Source: Burkholderiaceae bacterium
Lineage (GTDB): Bacteria > Pseudomonadota > Gammaproteobacteria > Burkholderiales > Burkholderiaceae_C
DNA: 64,000 nt
Assembly (NCBI GenBank): GCA_030123545.1
Contig: CP126124.1
Span: forward strand, 2,046,001-2,110,000
Direction of reading: 5' to 3'
Shown here piece by piece: positions 10,610 to 18,061 of this stretch (the stretch's first letter is position 1; the number at the start of each line of letters is the position of its first letter). The translations under genes were made by a program, and so were the position numbers. The notes beneath the pieces are model-generated. The model was given only the letters and a program-made list of their open reading frames with translations, was not told the DNA's origin and did no database searches.

Positions 10610-11833
10610 ATGAACAGCACCACGCCGCATTTTCCGATCTACATGGATTACAGCGCGACCAGCCCGTGCGACGAGCGGGTGGTCGAGGCGATGGTCCCGT
10701 GGCTGCGCCAGCATTTCGGCAATCCGGCGTCGCGCACTCATGTCTGGGGCTGGGAAGCCGAGGCCGCGGTCGAGAAGGCGCGTGAGCAGGTCGCTGACCT
10801 GGTCGGCGCCGATCCGCGCGAAATCGTCTGGACCTCGGGCGCAACCGAATCGGACAACTTGGCGCTGAAGGGCGCTGCCGGCTTCTATCAGACCAAGGGC
10901 CGGCACATCATCACGGTGAAGACCGAGCACAAGGCGGTGCTCGACACCTGCCGCGAACTCGAGCGCCAGGGCTTCGCGGTGACCTACCTCGACGTGCAGC
11001 CCGACGGCCTGGTCGATCTCGAAGCGTTTCGGGCCGCGATCCGGCCCGACACGATCCTGGCGAGCGTGATGTTCGTCAACAACGAGATCGGCGTGATCCA
11101 GGACGTTGCGGCAATCGGCGCGATCTGCCGCGAAAAGGGCTTGATCTTCCATGTCGACGCGGCGCAGGCGACTGGTCGCGTCGACGTCGATCTGGCGCAT
11201 CTGCCGGTCGACCTGATGAGTCTGACCGCGCACAAGACCTACGGCCCCAAAGGCGTGGGCGCGCTGTTCGTGCGCAGGAAGCCCAGGGTGCGCATCGAGC
11301 CGCAGATGCACGGTGGCGGCCACGAGCGCGGCATGCGCTCGGGCACGCTGGCGACGCATCAGATCGTCGGCATGGGCGAGGCGTACCGGATCGCGAAGGC
11401 GCAGATGGCGAGCGACAACCTGCGCATCCGTGCGCTGCACGAGCGCATGCTGAAGGGCCTCCAGGACATCGAGCAGGTGGTCGTCAACGGGCATCTGCAG
11501 CAGCGCGTGCCGCACAACCTGAACATGAGCTTCAACTATGTCGAGGGCGAGGCGCTGATGATGGGCCTCAAAGGTTTGGCCGTCTCGTCCGGCTCGGCCT
11601 GCACCTCGGCCAGCCTGGAGCCGAGCTACGTGCTGCGCGCGCTCGGCCGCAGCGACGAACTCGCGCACAGCAGCCTGCGCATGACGATCGGCCGCTGGAC
11701 GACCGAGGCCGAGATCGACTTCGCGGTCGATTCGATCAGCAGGACGGTTGCGAGGCTGCGCGAGATCAGCCCGCTGTGGGAGATGTACAAGGACGGCGTC
11801 GATATGGATCAGGTCCAGTGGGCGGCGCATTGA
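10610..11833 (+). CDS. iscS: Cysteine desulfurase IscS
   Basis: IscS removes sulfur from L-cysteine with PLP and delivers it as persulfide to IscU and other acceptors. The 407-residue protein has the PLP lysine in TAHKTYGPKG, the mobile catalytic loop SSGSACTSASLEPSY with Cys331 (Cys328 in E. coli), and the N-terminal YMDYSATSPCDERV. Everything needed for desulfurase activity appears intact. This contrasts with the partner scaffold downstream. ATG 10610 is the start that aligns with the family. Its stop overlaps the iscU start (TGATG). Confidence 0.97.
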   Translation: MNSTTPHFPIYMDYSATSPCDERVVEAMVPWLRQHFGNPASRTHVWGWEAEAAVEKAREQVADLVGADPREIVWTSGATESDNLALKGAAGFYQTKGRHIITVKTEHKAVLDTCRELERQGFAVTYLDVQPDGLVDLEAFRAAIRPDTILASVMFVNNEIGVIQDVAAIGAICREKGLIFHVDAAQATGRVDVDLAHLPVDLMSLTAHKTYGPKGVGALFVRRKPRVRIEPQMHGGGHERGMRSGTLATHQIVGMGEAYRIAKAQMASDNLRIRALHERMLKGLQDIEQVVVNGHLQQRVPHNLNMSFNYVEGEALMMGLKGLAVSSGSACTSASLEPSYVLRALGRSDELAHSSLRMTIGRWTTEAEIDFAVDSISRTVARLREISPLWEMYKDGVDMDQVQWAAH

Positions 11834-12309
11834 TGGCGGGTGCCGCGACCGTGCCGGGCGTCGGAGTGGAGACCGTAGCGCAAATACGCAACGACACGTA
11901 CTCCGCAAGGATCGTCGACCACTACGAGAATCCGCGCAACGTGGGATCGTTCAATTCCGAAGATCGTGGCATAGGCACCGGTGTGATCGGGGCACCGGCG
12001 TCTGGCGAAGTGATGAAGCTGCAGATCAAGGTGGACCCTGCGCGCGGCCTGATTGAGGACGCGCGCTTCAAGGTCTACGGCTCCGGCCCGGCGATCGCAG
12101 CCTGTTCGCTGTTGACCGAGTGGGTGAAGGGCAAGACGCTGGAACAAGCCGCCGCATTGAAGAACAGCCAGATCGCGCGTGAATTGGAGCTGCCGCCAGC
12201 CAAGGTTCACTGCGCGATTGCGGCAGAGGATGCGCTGAAGGCGGCGATCGCGGACTATCGGCGCAAGAACGGTGCCGCGTCGGGCACAATGACGGGAGCA
12301 AAGGACTGA
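11833..12309 (+). CDS. iscU: IscU-family Fe-S scaffold homologue with two cluster-ligand cysteines replaced by serine
   Basis: The body aligns with IscU from YSARIVDHYENPRNVGSF onward (158 residues here, 128 in E. coli), with about 22 extra N-terminal residues if ATG 11833 is used. That start overlaps the iscS stop. Canonical IscU binds its nascent cluster through Cys37, Asp39, Cys63 and Cys106 with His105. Here the first motif reads APASGEVM, so Cys37 is Ser57 (codon TCT 12001) and Asp39 is Glu59. The second reads YGSGPAIAACS, so Cys63 is Ser84 (codon TCC 12082), with a new Cys91 seven residues later. The third, KVHCAIA, keeps His126 and Cys127. The HscA-recognition LPPVK is LPPAK. As read it should not assemble a normal [2Fe-2S] cluster. 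It may be a degenerate paralogue or have another role. Confidence 0.93.
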   Translation: MAGAATVPGVGVETVAQIRNDTYSARIVDHYENPRNVGSFNSEDRGIGTGVIGAPASGEVMKLQIKVDPARGLIEDARFKVYGSGPAIAACSLLTEWVKGKTLEQAAALKNSQIARELELPPAKVHCAIAAEDALKAAIADYRRKNGAASGTMTGAKD

Positions 12310-12311
12310 AG

Positions 12312-12635
12312 ATGGCAGTGACCCTGACCGAAGCCGCGGCGCGGCATGTCTCGCATTCGATTACCGAGCGTGGCAAGGGAATCGGCGTGCGCCTGGGCGT
12401 GAAGAACACGGGCTGCTCTGGTCTGGCGTACCAGCTCGACTATGTGGACGAGCCGGCGCCCGAGGACATCGTGTTCGAGACCCATGGCATCAAGCTGATG
12501 GTCGATCCGAAGAACCTGGCGTTCATCGACGGGACCGAACTCGACTATGTCCGCGACGGCCTGAACGAGGGCTTCAAGTTCAACAATCCGCATGAGCGCG
12601 ACCGCTGCGGCTGCGGCGAGAGTTTCCGTGTCTAG
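12312..12635 (+). CDS. iscA: Iron-sulfur cluster assembly protein IscA
   Basis: IscA is an A-type carrier that receives or delivers Fe-S clusters (or iron) to target proteins. The 107-residue product has all three family cysteines: Cys35 in NTGCSGLAY and the C-terminal pair in CGCGESF. Length and sequence match E. coli IscA (107 residues). It starts two bases after the iscU stop. In the usual isc operon hscB, hscA and fdx follow; here the next gene is a DnaQ-like exonuclease. Confidence 0.95.
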   Translation: MAVTLTEAAARHVSHSITERGKGIGVRLGVKNTGCSGLAYQLDYVDEPAPEDIVFETHGIKLMVDPKNLAFIDGTELDYVRDGLNEGFKFNNPHERDRCGCGESFRV

Positions 12636-12713
12636 CGGCTGCAGAGTTTCCGCGCACGAGCCCGGACTGGGTACCGAGGTCGCGGTGAACCCGCACGCGA
12701 AGGAGCAACGTCC

Positions 12714-13436
12714 GTGACCCGGCAGATCGTGCTGGACACCGAGACCACCGGCCTTTCGGCCGAGGGCGGCGACCGCATCATCGAGATCGGCTGCGTCGAA
12801 CTGGTGGCGCGCCGGCTCACCGGCAACAACCGGCATTTCTACCTGAACCCGGGCCGCGACAGCCACGAGGATGCATTGAAGGTCCACGGCATCAGCAACG
12901 AGTTCCTGCGTGACAAGCCGCTGTTTGCCGCAGTCGCCGACGATTTGCTGGCCTATCTGCAGGGGGCCGAGCTGATCATCCACAACGCGCCGTTCGACGT
13001 CGGCTTCCTGAACAAGGAGCTCGAACTGATCGGACAGCCGCGCATAACCCAATTCGCCGCTGCGGTCACCGACACGCTGGCGATGGCCAAGCAGATGTTT
13101 CCCGGCAAGCGCAATTCGCTCGACGCGCTGTGCGACCGGCTCGGCGTCGATAATTCGGGCCGCACGCTGCACGGCGCGCTGCTCGACGCGGAACTGCTGG
13201 CCGACGTGTACATCAACCTCACACGCGGCCAGGAAGCGCTGCTGATCGACCTGGGCGGCAGCGAGCACAGAGCGGCCGCGGCGCCGCCCGAGGATCTGCG
13301 CCGCTACGACCTGCCGGTGCTGCAGCCGAGCGAAAACGAACGGGCCGCGCATGAACAAGTGCTGATCGAACTCGACAAGGCCAGTGCCGGCAAGACCTTG
13401 TGGCGCAAGCCGCCCGATGTTGGCGCTGTGGCATAA
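12714..13436 (+). CDS. dnaQ: DNA polymerase III epsilon subunit (3'-5' proofreading exonuclease)
   Basis: This is a DEDDh-family exonuclease that proofreads for the replicase. Seen are Exo I (LDTETTG, residues 5-11), Exo II (IIHNAPFDVGFLNKE) and Exo III (LHGALLDAELLADVYI, with the His and Asp of HxAxxD). At 240 residues it is the size of DnaQ (E. coli 243) and has no fused domain. The start is GTG 12714 behind AAGGAG at about 12699-12705. The 78 bases from iscA hold nothing recognisable. Its stop codon TAA lies inside a CATAAT hexamer that may serve as the -10 of the tRNA gene. Confidence 0.9.
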   Translation: MTRQIVLDTETTGLSAEGGDRIIEIGCVELVARRLTGNNRHFYLNPGRDSHEDALKVHGISNEFLRDKPLFAAVADDLLAYLQGAELIIHNAPFDVGFLNKELELIGQPRITQFAAAVTDTLAMAKQMFPGKRNSLDALCDRLGVDNSGRTLHGALLDAELLADVYINLTRGQEALLIDLGGSEHRAAAAPPEDLRRYDLPVLQPSENERAAHEQVLIELDKASAGKTLWRKPPDVGAVA

Positions 13437-13463
13437 TTTGCGGCTCCCTGAAAAGCGGGGTTC

Positions 13464-13538
13464 GGGCGGTTAGCTCAGGGGTAGAGCACTGCATTCACAC
13501 TGCAGGGGTCGCAAGTTCGAAACTTGCACTGCCCACCA
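13464..13538 (+). tRNA. tRNA-Val (anticodon CAC)
   Basis: A full cloverleaf can be drawn. The acceptor stem is GGGCGGT with ACTGCCC (one G-T pair), the D arm carries TAGCTCAGGGGTAGAGC, the anticodon stem is CTGCA/TGCAG around the loop TTCACAC (anticodon CAC, reading GUG), and the T arm GCAAG-TTCGAAA-CTTGC is followed by an encoded CCA. A CATAAT hexamer at 13432-13437 is a likely -10. A strong terminator follows. Confidence 0.97.
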
Positions 13539-13564
13539 ATTTCACAGGCGCAGAACCTTCACCG

Positions 13565-13590
13565 AGCCCGGCATGATTGCCGGGCTTTTT
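13565..13590 (+). terminator. Rho-independent terminator after tRNA-Val
   Basis: A perfect 9-bp stem (AGCCCGGCA / TGCCGGGCT) with a TGAT loop is followed by a run of T. It lies 26 bases after the tRNA. Confidence 0.88.
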
Positions 13591-13690
13591 GTTGCCGCGC
13601 CGGGCATCGCTTGCAAGCTCCGGCAACGAACGGGCCACCGCATTCCGCTTGCCTCATGCGTTCACGGATACCGGTCTTGATCACGGTGGC

Positions 13691-13718
13691 TTGACCGCGA
13701 TGGCGCACTTGGTAGTAT
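13691..13718 (+). promoter_or_regulatory. Putative sigma-70 promoter for the YqjD-YqjE-YqjK-like genes
   Basis: TTGACC (13691-13696) and TAGTAT (13713-13718) are spaced by 16 bases. Just downstream is a 7-bp hairpin GGTGTTG-CCCA-CAACACC at 13719-13736, which would fall in the 5' leader. No experimental support. Confidence 0.5.
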
Positions 13719-13763
13719 GGTGTTGCCCACAACACCCATTGTTTCAATCCAGGAAGGCCTGCC

Positions 13764-14075
13764 ATGCCCGATTTGACCGGAACCAACAAGGACAAGCTGA
13801 TCAGCGACGTGCGCGTCGTGATTGCCGACGCGGAGGAGCTGCTGCGGATGACGGCCAGCCAGGCGAGCGAGAGCACGGCGGCGCTGCGCCAGAAGATCGA
13901 TGCCGGGCTGACCCGGGTGCGCGGCGACCTCGCCCGGTTCCAGGATGCGGCGGTCGTGAAAGCCAAGGCCGCCGGCCGCGCGACCGACGACTACGTGCAC
14001 GACAACCCGTGGAAGGCGATCGGTGCCGCAGCCGGCATCGGGCTGCTGCTGGGCATGCTGATCGGCCGTCGCTGA
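13764..14075 (+). CDS. DUF883 family protein (ElaB/YqjD-like, ribosome-associated inner-membrane tail anchor)
   Basis: The 103-residue protein has a long charged amphipathic helical region (about residues 8-75) and a C-terminal WKAIGAAAGIGLLLGMLIGRR-type membrane segment. This is the hallmark of the ElaB/YqjD/YgaM family, in which E. coli YqjD anchors ribosomes to the inner membrane in stationary phase. An AGGAAGG site precedes ATG 13764. It is followed by YqjE-like and YqjK-like genes, the order seen for yqjD-yqjE-yqjK in E. coli, which supports the assignment. Function is inferred from that family. Confidence 0.88.
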   Translation: MPDLTGTNKDKLISDVRVVIADAEELLRMTASQASESTAALRQKIDAGLTRVRGDLARFQDAAVVKAKAAGRATDDYVHDNPWKAIGAAAGIGLLLGMLIGRR

Positions 14076-14088
14076 CGGCGACGCGTCC

Positions 14089-14487
14089 GTGACCGAACCC
14101 GGCACGCCGCGCGAAGGCCTGTTCGCGTCGCTGCGGCGGCTGCTGGCCACCACGCTGGAACTGGTCCAGGTCCGCATCGACCTGCTGCTGGCCGAGGCGG
14201 AGCGGGAAAAGCTGCGCGTCTTCGATGGCCTGCTATGGGCCGGCGTCGGTCTGATGCTGCTCGGTGTCGGCGTGATTCTGCTGTGCGGCCTGATCGTCGC
14301 GCTGCTGTGGCAATACCACCGGCTGGCCGTGCTCGCCGTGCTGACGCTGCTGTTGTTGATCGCCGGCGCCGTTCTCATCCACCTCGCGCGCAGGCGCTTG
14401 CGCAACCCGGCCGGGGTGCTCCAAGCATCGGTCGACGAACTGCGGCGCGATCTCGCAGCGCTGAAGCGCCAGGACGCCGGCGACTGA
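14089..14487 (+). CDS. Phage holin family / YqjE-like membrane protein (DUF1469)
   Basis: The 132-residue protein has an N-terminal amphipathic part and two closely spaced hydrophobic helices (about residues 47-70 and 75-100), followed by a basic cytoplasmic tail. This matches the YqjE/DUF1469 'putative Actinobacterial holin-X' group. Despite the label there is no phage context here; the neighbours are YqjD-like and YqjK-like proteins. The start is GTG 14089, 13 bases after the preceding stop. Role unknown beyond membrane association. Confidence 0.8.
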   Translation: MTEPGTPREGLFASLRRLLATTLELVQVRIDLLLAEAEREKLRVFDGLLWAGVGLMLLGVGVILLCGLIVALLWQYHRLAVLAVLTLLLLIAGAVLIHLARRRLRNPAGVLQASVDELRRDLAALKRQDAGD

Positions 14488-14491
14488 TGCC

Positions 14492-14800
14492 ATGCCCAGC
14501 GACCGGGAACAAGAACTCGAACTGCGCTGCCTGCGGCTGGTGGCGCGCAGCACCGAGTTGCGGTTGACGCTGGCGCAGCAGTCGCAGGCACTGGAGAGGC
14601 CACTGGCCTGGGCGGATGTTGCGCGGGACGGTGCGCGTTGGCTGCGCGATCATCCGCTCGCGTGGCTGGCGCCGGTCGCCCTGATGGCAGCCTTGCGCCC
14701 GGCGCGTGTGCTGCGCTGGGCACGGCGGCTCTGGTGGGGATGGCGCGCAATGAAGCAGGCGGGGCGCTGGTTGCGGTTCGTGCGTCTGCTGCAGCGCTGA
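14492..14800 (+). CDS. YqjK-like small protein
   Basis: This 102-residue, strongly basic protein has a helical N-terminal half rich in Leu/Arg (LRCLRLVARSTELRLTLAQQ) and one short hydrophobic stretch (HPLAWLAPVALMAAL). It begins 4 bases after the YqjE-like gene. The similarity to YqjK is suggested mainly by size, composition and position as third gene of the trio. Function unknown. Confidence 0.65.
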   Translation: MPSDREQELELRCLRLVARSTELRLTLAQQSQALERPLAWADVARDGARWLRDHPLAWLAPVALMAALRPARVLRWARRLWWGWRAMKQAGRWLRFVRLLQR

Positions 14801-14962
14801 TGCCGGACCTCGGCGCAATGAGTACTTTCAATGCAGGCGTGCGGCAGCCTGGCCGTCGTTTCGTAACCAGAAGCCCGTTTTCGTTACCACTCTTGCACAA
14901 GCCTTCATTTTCGGCCGGGTGCAGCCGATACCATCGTGGCTTCTTCTTCTGGAGGTAGTTTC

Positions 14963-15508
14963 GTGGCTCTTCAATCTCCCTTTTTCGGCAACAAGCGTGA
15001 ATCCGAAGGTTTCAGTCCGCGTCCGGCGCAAGGCAGTAGCGGCGCCGTGGGCGGTTTGAACACGGTGCAAAGCGTTTCGCCGACCACTTCGCAAGGCACG
15101 AGCACCTCGCATGCGCCGGCCACCGCGGCCCGCGTGCCGGAAGGCGGCAGCAAGCTCACGGTCGGGCCGAACATCAAACTCAAGGGGGTGGAGATCACCG
15201 ACTGCGACACGCTGGTGGTCGAGGGTCTGGTCGAAGCCACGATGGACTCGCGCGTGATGCAGATCGCGGAGCAGGGCGCATTCAAGGGTTCGGCCGAGAT
15301 CGACATCGCCGAGATCCGCGGCCAGTTCGACGGCAACCTGACGGTGCGCCAGAAGCTCGTGATCTACGCCACCGGCAAGGTCACCGGCAAGATCCGCTAC
15401 GGCAAGGTGGTGATCGAAGAGGGCGGCCGCCTGTCGGGCGAGGTCGAGTTCAGCGCCGACATGGCGTCGAAGTCGTCCGCAAAGTCGCCGCTGCAGGTCG
15501 CGGCCTGA
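14963..15508 (+). CDS. Bactofilin family protein
   Basis: Bactofilins are bacterial cytoskeletal proteins that polymerise without nucleotide and help organise cell-wall enzymes. The 181-residue product has a disordered Ser/Thr/Gly-rich N-terminus (to about residue 65) and then a beta-helix core with the characteristic repeated turns (VGPNIKLKGVEITDC; VEGLVEATM; GSAEIDIAEIRGQFDGNLTV; ATGKVTGKIRYGKVVIEEG). I chose GTG 14963 because GGAGG lies 7 bases upstream; GTG 14936 is possible but has no site. No M23 peptidase partner gene is adjacent. It ends at a shared terminator with pyrD. Confidence 0.9.
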   Translation: MALQSPFFGNKRESEGFSPRPAQGSSGAVGGLNTVQSVSPTTSQGTSTSHAPATAARVPEGGSKLTVGPNIKLKGVEITDCDTLVVEGLVEATMDSRVMQIAEQGAFKGSAEIDIAEIRGQFDGNLTVRQKLVIYATGKVTGKIRYGKVVIEEGGRLSGEVEFSADMASKSSAKSPLQVAA

Positions 15509-15547
15509 CGCCGCCGGCGCTGTCCGCGGCGCCTTGATTTCCCCCAG

Positions 15548-15575
15548 GGCGCCGTTCGCGGCGCCTATTTCTTTT
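15548..15575 (+). terminator. Terminator between bactofilin gene and convergent pyrD
   Basis: A 7-bp stem GGCGCCG-TTCG-CGGCGCC is followed by TATTTCTTTT. It lies 40 bases past the bactofilin stop and overlaps the pyrD stop codon. Confidence 0.6.
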
Positions 15576-16629
15576 CGCGGATCGCCAGCGCCGCCTGGCG
15601 CACGAGTTCCGGCCCCTGGTAGATCAGGCCGGTGTAGATCTGCACCAGATCGGCGCCGGCTTCTATCTTTGCGCGCGCATCGCTGGCGCTCATGATGCCG
15701 CCGACCCCGATGATCGGGAAATCCTTGCCCAGCGCCGTGCGCAGCCGACGGATCACGCGGTTGCTCAGGTCGAACACCGGCGCGCCGGACAGGCCGCCGG
15801 CCTCGTCGGCATGCGCGAGGCCCAGTACGGCGCTGCGGCTGGTCGTGGTATTGGTCGCGATCACGCCGTCGATGCGATGCCGTTGCAGCCTGGCGGCGAG
15901 GATGTCCACTTCGAGTGCCCCAAGATCCGGCGCGATCTTGACGAACAGCGGCACCTGTCGGCCGTGCTGCTGCGCCAACACCTCGCGGCGCTCGGTCAGC
16001 AACTCGAGCAGCGCGGCCAGCGCCGCATCGCCCTGCAGCGTGCGCAGACCCTGCGTGTTCGGGCTCGAGATGTTCACCGTCACGTAGTCGGCGTGCGGAT
16101 AGACGCCGTCGAGCGCGGCGCGGTAGTCGTCGCCGGCATGCTCGATCGGCGTCGCCGCGTTCTTGCCGATGTTCAGGCCGAGCACGATGCGCGGTCCGGC
16201 GGCGTTCGATGCGGGCTCGCGGCGCAGCCGCGAGCGTTGCACGTTCGCGATGAAGGCATCCAGCCCTTCGTTGTTGAACCCGAGCCGGTTGATCAGCGCC
16301 TGCGCGCGCGGCAGCCGAAACAGGCGCGGCTTCGGGTTGCCGGGCTGCGCCTTTGGCGTGACGGTGCCGACCTCGATGAAGCCGAAGCCCATCGCGGCAA
16401 ATCCGTCGATGCAGCGCGCGTTCTTGTCCAGGCCCGCCGCGAGGCCGACCCGGTTCGGAAAGCACAGGCCGGCGAGTTCGACCGGATCGTCGATGCGGCC
16501 GTTGCAATACGCCCATTCCAGCGGCGTGCCCTGCGTGTGTTCCAGGCTGCGCAGCGTCAGTTCGTGCGCGGCTTCGGCGTCGAGCCCGAACAGGAACGGG
16601 CGGGCCAGGGCGTAGGGGATCAATGGCAT
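15565..16629 (-). CDS. pyrD: Dihydroorotate dehydrogenase (quinone), class 2
   Basis: PyrD carries out the quinone-linked oxidation of dihydroorotate to orotate in pyrimidine synthesis at the inner membrane. The 354-residue length with an N-terminal membrane-associating extension (MPLIPYALARPFLFGLDAEAAH) marks class 2. Conserved parts are GLAAGLDKNARCIDG, GFGFIEVGTVTPKAQPGNPKPRLFRL (quoted in part), NRLGFNNEG, NISSPNTQGL with the catalytic Ser region, and GVGGIMSASDARAKI plus LVQIYTGLIYQGP for FMN phosphate binding. It starts 35 bases from the divergent rpiA start. Confidence 0.95.
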   Translation of the reverse strand: MPLIPYALARPFLFGLDAEAAHELTLRSLEHTQGTPLEWAYCNGRIDDPVELAGLCFPNRVGLAAGLDKNARCIDGFAAMGFGFIEVGTVTPKAQPGNPKPRLFRLPRAQALINRLGFNNEGLDAFIANVQRSRLRREPASNAAGPRIVLGLNIGKNAATPIEHAGDDYRAALDGVYPHADYVTVNISSPNTQGLRTLQGDAALAALLELLTERREVLAQQHGRQVPLFVKIAPDLGALEVDILAARLQRHRIDGVIATNTTTSRSAVLGLAHADEAGGLSGAPVFDLSNRVIRRLRTALGKDFPIIGVGGIMSASDARAKIEAGADLVQIYTGLIYQGPELVRQAALAIREKK

Positions 16630-16664
16630 CGGATAATTCTGGGTTGAACGAAGGATTGTCTCAA

Positions 16665-17345
16665 ATGCCGATGACCCAAGACGAACTGAAGACCCTGGTC
16701 GGCCGCGCCGCGCTGCAGTACGTGGTGCAGGGGGAACTGGTCGGCGTCGGCACCGGCTCGACGGTCGACAAGTTCATCGACGCGCTCGCGGCGATCAAGG
16801 ATTCGATCCGCGGCGCGGTCTCGAGCTCGGAAGCGTCGAGCGCGCGGCTGCGCGGCCACGGCATCGCGGTGTTCGACAGCAACGAGGTCGACGAACTGCC
16901 GGTCTACATCGACGGCGCCGACGAAATCGACGCCAGCGGCTGCATGATCAAGGGCGGCGGCGCCGCGCTGACGCGCGAGAAGATCGTCGCGGCGCAGGCA
17001 CGCCGCTTCGTCTGCATCGCCGACGCGTCGAAGCAGGTCGAGGTACTGGGCCGCTTTCCGCTGCCGGTCGAGGTGATTCCGATGGCGACCCGGCGCATCG
17101 TGCGCCAGTTCGCCGCACTCGGCGGCGATGCACGGCTGCGGATGCGTGGCGGCCAGCCGGTCGTGACCGACAACGGCCAGCATCTGCTGGACGTCAGCGG
17201 CCTTGTCATCGGCGATCCGCCGGCGTTCGAATCCGAAGTGAATCAATGGCCGGGCGTGGTGACCGTCGGCGTGTTCGCGCAGCAGAAGGCGAATCTGTGC
17301 CTGCTCGGCACGCCGGCGGGCGTCAGAACGCTGAATTTTTTATAG
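16665..17345 (+). CDS. rpiA: Ribose-5-phosphate isomerase A
   Basis: RpiA interconverts ribose 5-phosphate and ribulose 5-phosphate in the pentose phosphate pathway. The 226-residue protein has GVGTGSTVDKFIDAL, the phosphate-binding SSSEAS, YIDGADEID with catalytic Asp residues, and KGGGAALTREKIVA with the catalytic Glu/Lys. I chose ATG 16665 with AAGGA about nine bases upstream; the ATG at 16623 would overlap the divergent pyrD start and adds 14 unconserved residues. A dispersed repeat begins a few bases after its stop. Confidence 0.95.
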   Translation: MPMTQDELKTLVGRAALQYVVQGELVGVGTGSTVDKFIDALAAIKDSIRGAVSSSEASSARLRGHGIAVFDSNEVDELPVYIDGADEIDASGCMIKGGGAALTREKIVAAQARRFVCIADASKQVEVLGRFPLPVEVIPMATRRIVRQFAALGGDARLRMRGGQPVVTDNGQHLLDVSGLVIGDPPAFESEVNQWPGVVTVGVFAQQKANLCLLGTPAGVRTLNFL

Positions 17346-17350
17346 AAATC

Positions 17351-17399
17351 GGCTACAAGCCATTAACACCACTTCGATTGCTGCTATATAAATAGTAGC
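17351..17399. repeat. Dispersed AT-cored repeat, copy 2
   Basis: The left end is GGCTACAAGCC and the right end is the AT core GCTATATAAATAGTAGC, separated by about 20 bases. Orientation is opposite to copy 1. It begins 6 bases after the rpiA stop codon and is the only notable content of this intergenic gap. Confidence 0.68.
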
Positions 17400-17422
17400 A
17401 ACTCGAAATCAGAATCGCGAAA

Positions 17423-18061
17423 TCAGAACCGGATTCCGGCCGGGTTGTCTTCATCGGCGCGGCGGGGCGCGGGCGCCGTCGGTGCGGCGCGCGGCGCGGC
17501 CGGCTTCTCGGCGGGTGGCGCAAGCTGCTGCGCCGCGACCAGCGGCCGCGCCGGCGGGTTGCGGTAGCCGGCCGGCAATTGCGAACTCTTCGGATAACCG
17601 GCGGCGTCTAAATATTCGCCCCATTCGGCGTCCGAGAAGCCCTTCAGCCGCTGGCCGCCGATGGTCAGCAGCGGCAGCGAGGCGTCGCCGCCCGAAAGGC
17701 GCTGCAGCGCGTCGAGGTCCTGCTGCGTGCTGACCGTGCGTTCGGTGAACGGCACGCCGCGGCGCGTCAGCAGCGCGCGGCCGGCCGCGCAGGGCCCGCA
17801 ATCGGGCCCGCTGTACAGCGTCACCGGGTACTTCGCCGCCACCTGCTGCAGTTCGTACGGTAGCGCGGCGCCGGCAGGCGAAGCGCCGCCCACGTCGGTG
17901 TTGACGGTGCTGGCGGTGCCGCTCATCGGCGGCTTGTCGGAGAAGGTCACGCTCCCATCCGGCCGGACGATGCGGTACACCGTTTGCGCCTGCACGTCGC
18001 TGGCGACGAGGCCGGCCAGCATCGCGCCGGCGACGAGGGTGATTGCGAGGGTTGTCTTCAT
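17423..18061 (-). CDS. Secreted DUF4124-glutaredoxin domain protein
   Basis: The 212-residue precursor has a signal peptide (about residues 1-25, cut after VQA), a DUF4124 module (VYRIVRPDGSVTFSDKPP), and a glutaredoxin/thioredoxin-like domain with the redox motif CGPC (Cys88, Cys91) in SGPDCGPCAAGRALL. A Pro/Ala-rich tail follows from about residue 165. It is probably a periplasmic thiol-disulfide protein; the target is unknown. Its ATG overlaps the oligopeptidase A stop by four bases (ATGA), suggesting translational coupling in the folD-prlC transcript. Confidence 0.82.
   Translation of the reverse strand: MKTTLAITLVAGAMLAGLVASDVQAQTVYRIVRPDGSVTFSDKPPMSGTASTVNTDVGGASPAGAALPYELQQVAAKYPVTLYSGPDCGPCAAGRALLTRRGVPFTERTVSTQQDLDALQRLSGGDASLPLLTIGGQRLKGFSDAEWGEYLDAAGYPKSSQLPAGYRNPPARPLVAAQQLAPPAEKPAAPRAAPTAPAPRRADEDNPAGIRF

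Noticed and set aside
11990..12110. IscU serines as sequencing errors
   Set aside because: Two separate Cys codons would each need a G-to-C miscall, and Asp39 to Glu and LPPVK to LPPAK change in the same gene. Independent errors of this pattern are unlikely, although resequencing would settle it.
13464..13600. tRNA-Val as an integration site
   Set aside because: No integrase, no repeated tRNA 3' end and no change of gene style follow; a terminator and ordinary housekeeping genes do.
13719..13736. Leader hairpin GGTGTTG-CCCA-CAACACC as a riboswitch or attenuator
   Set aside because: A single 7-bp hairpin with no partner structure or T-run is not enough to support a regulatory RNA.
14089..14487. 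Holin-like gene as sign of a prophage
   Set aside because: The neighbours are YqjD-like and YqjK-like proteins in the order of a known housekeeping locus; no lysin, capsid or other phage gene is present.
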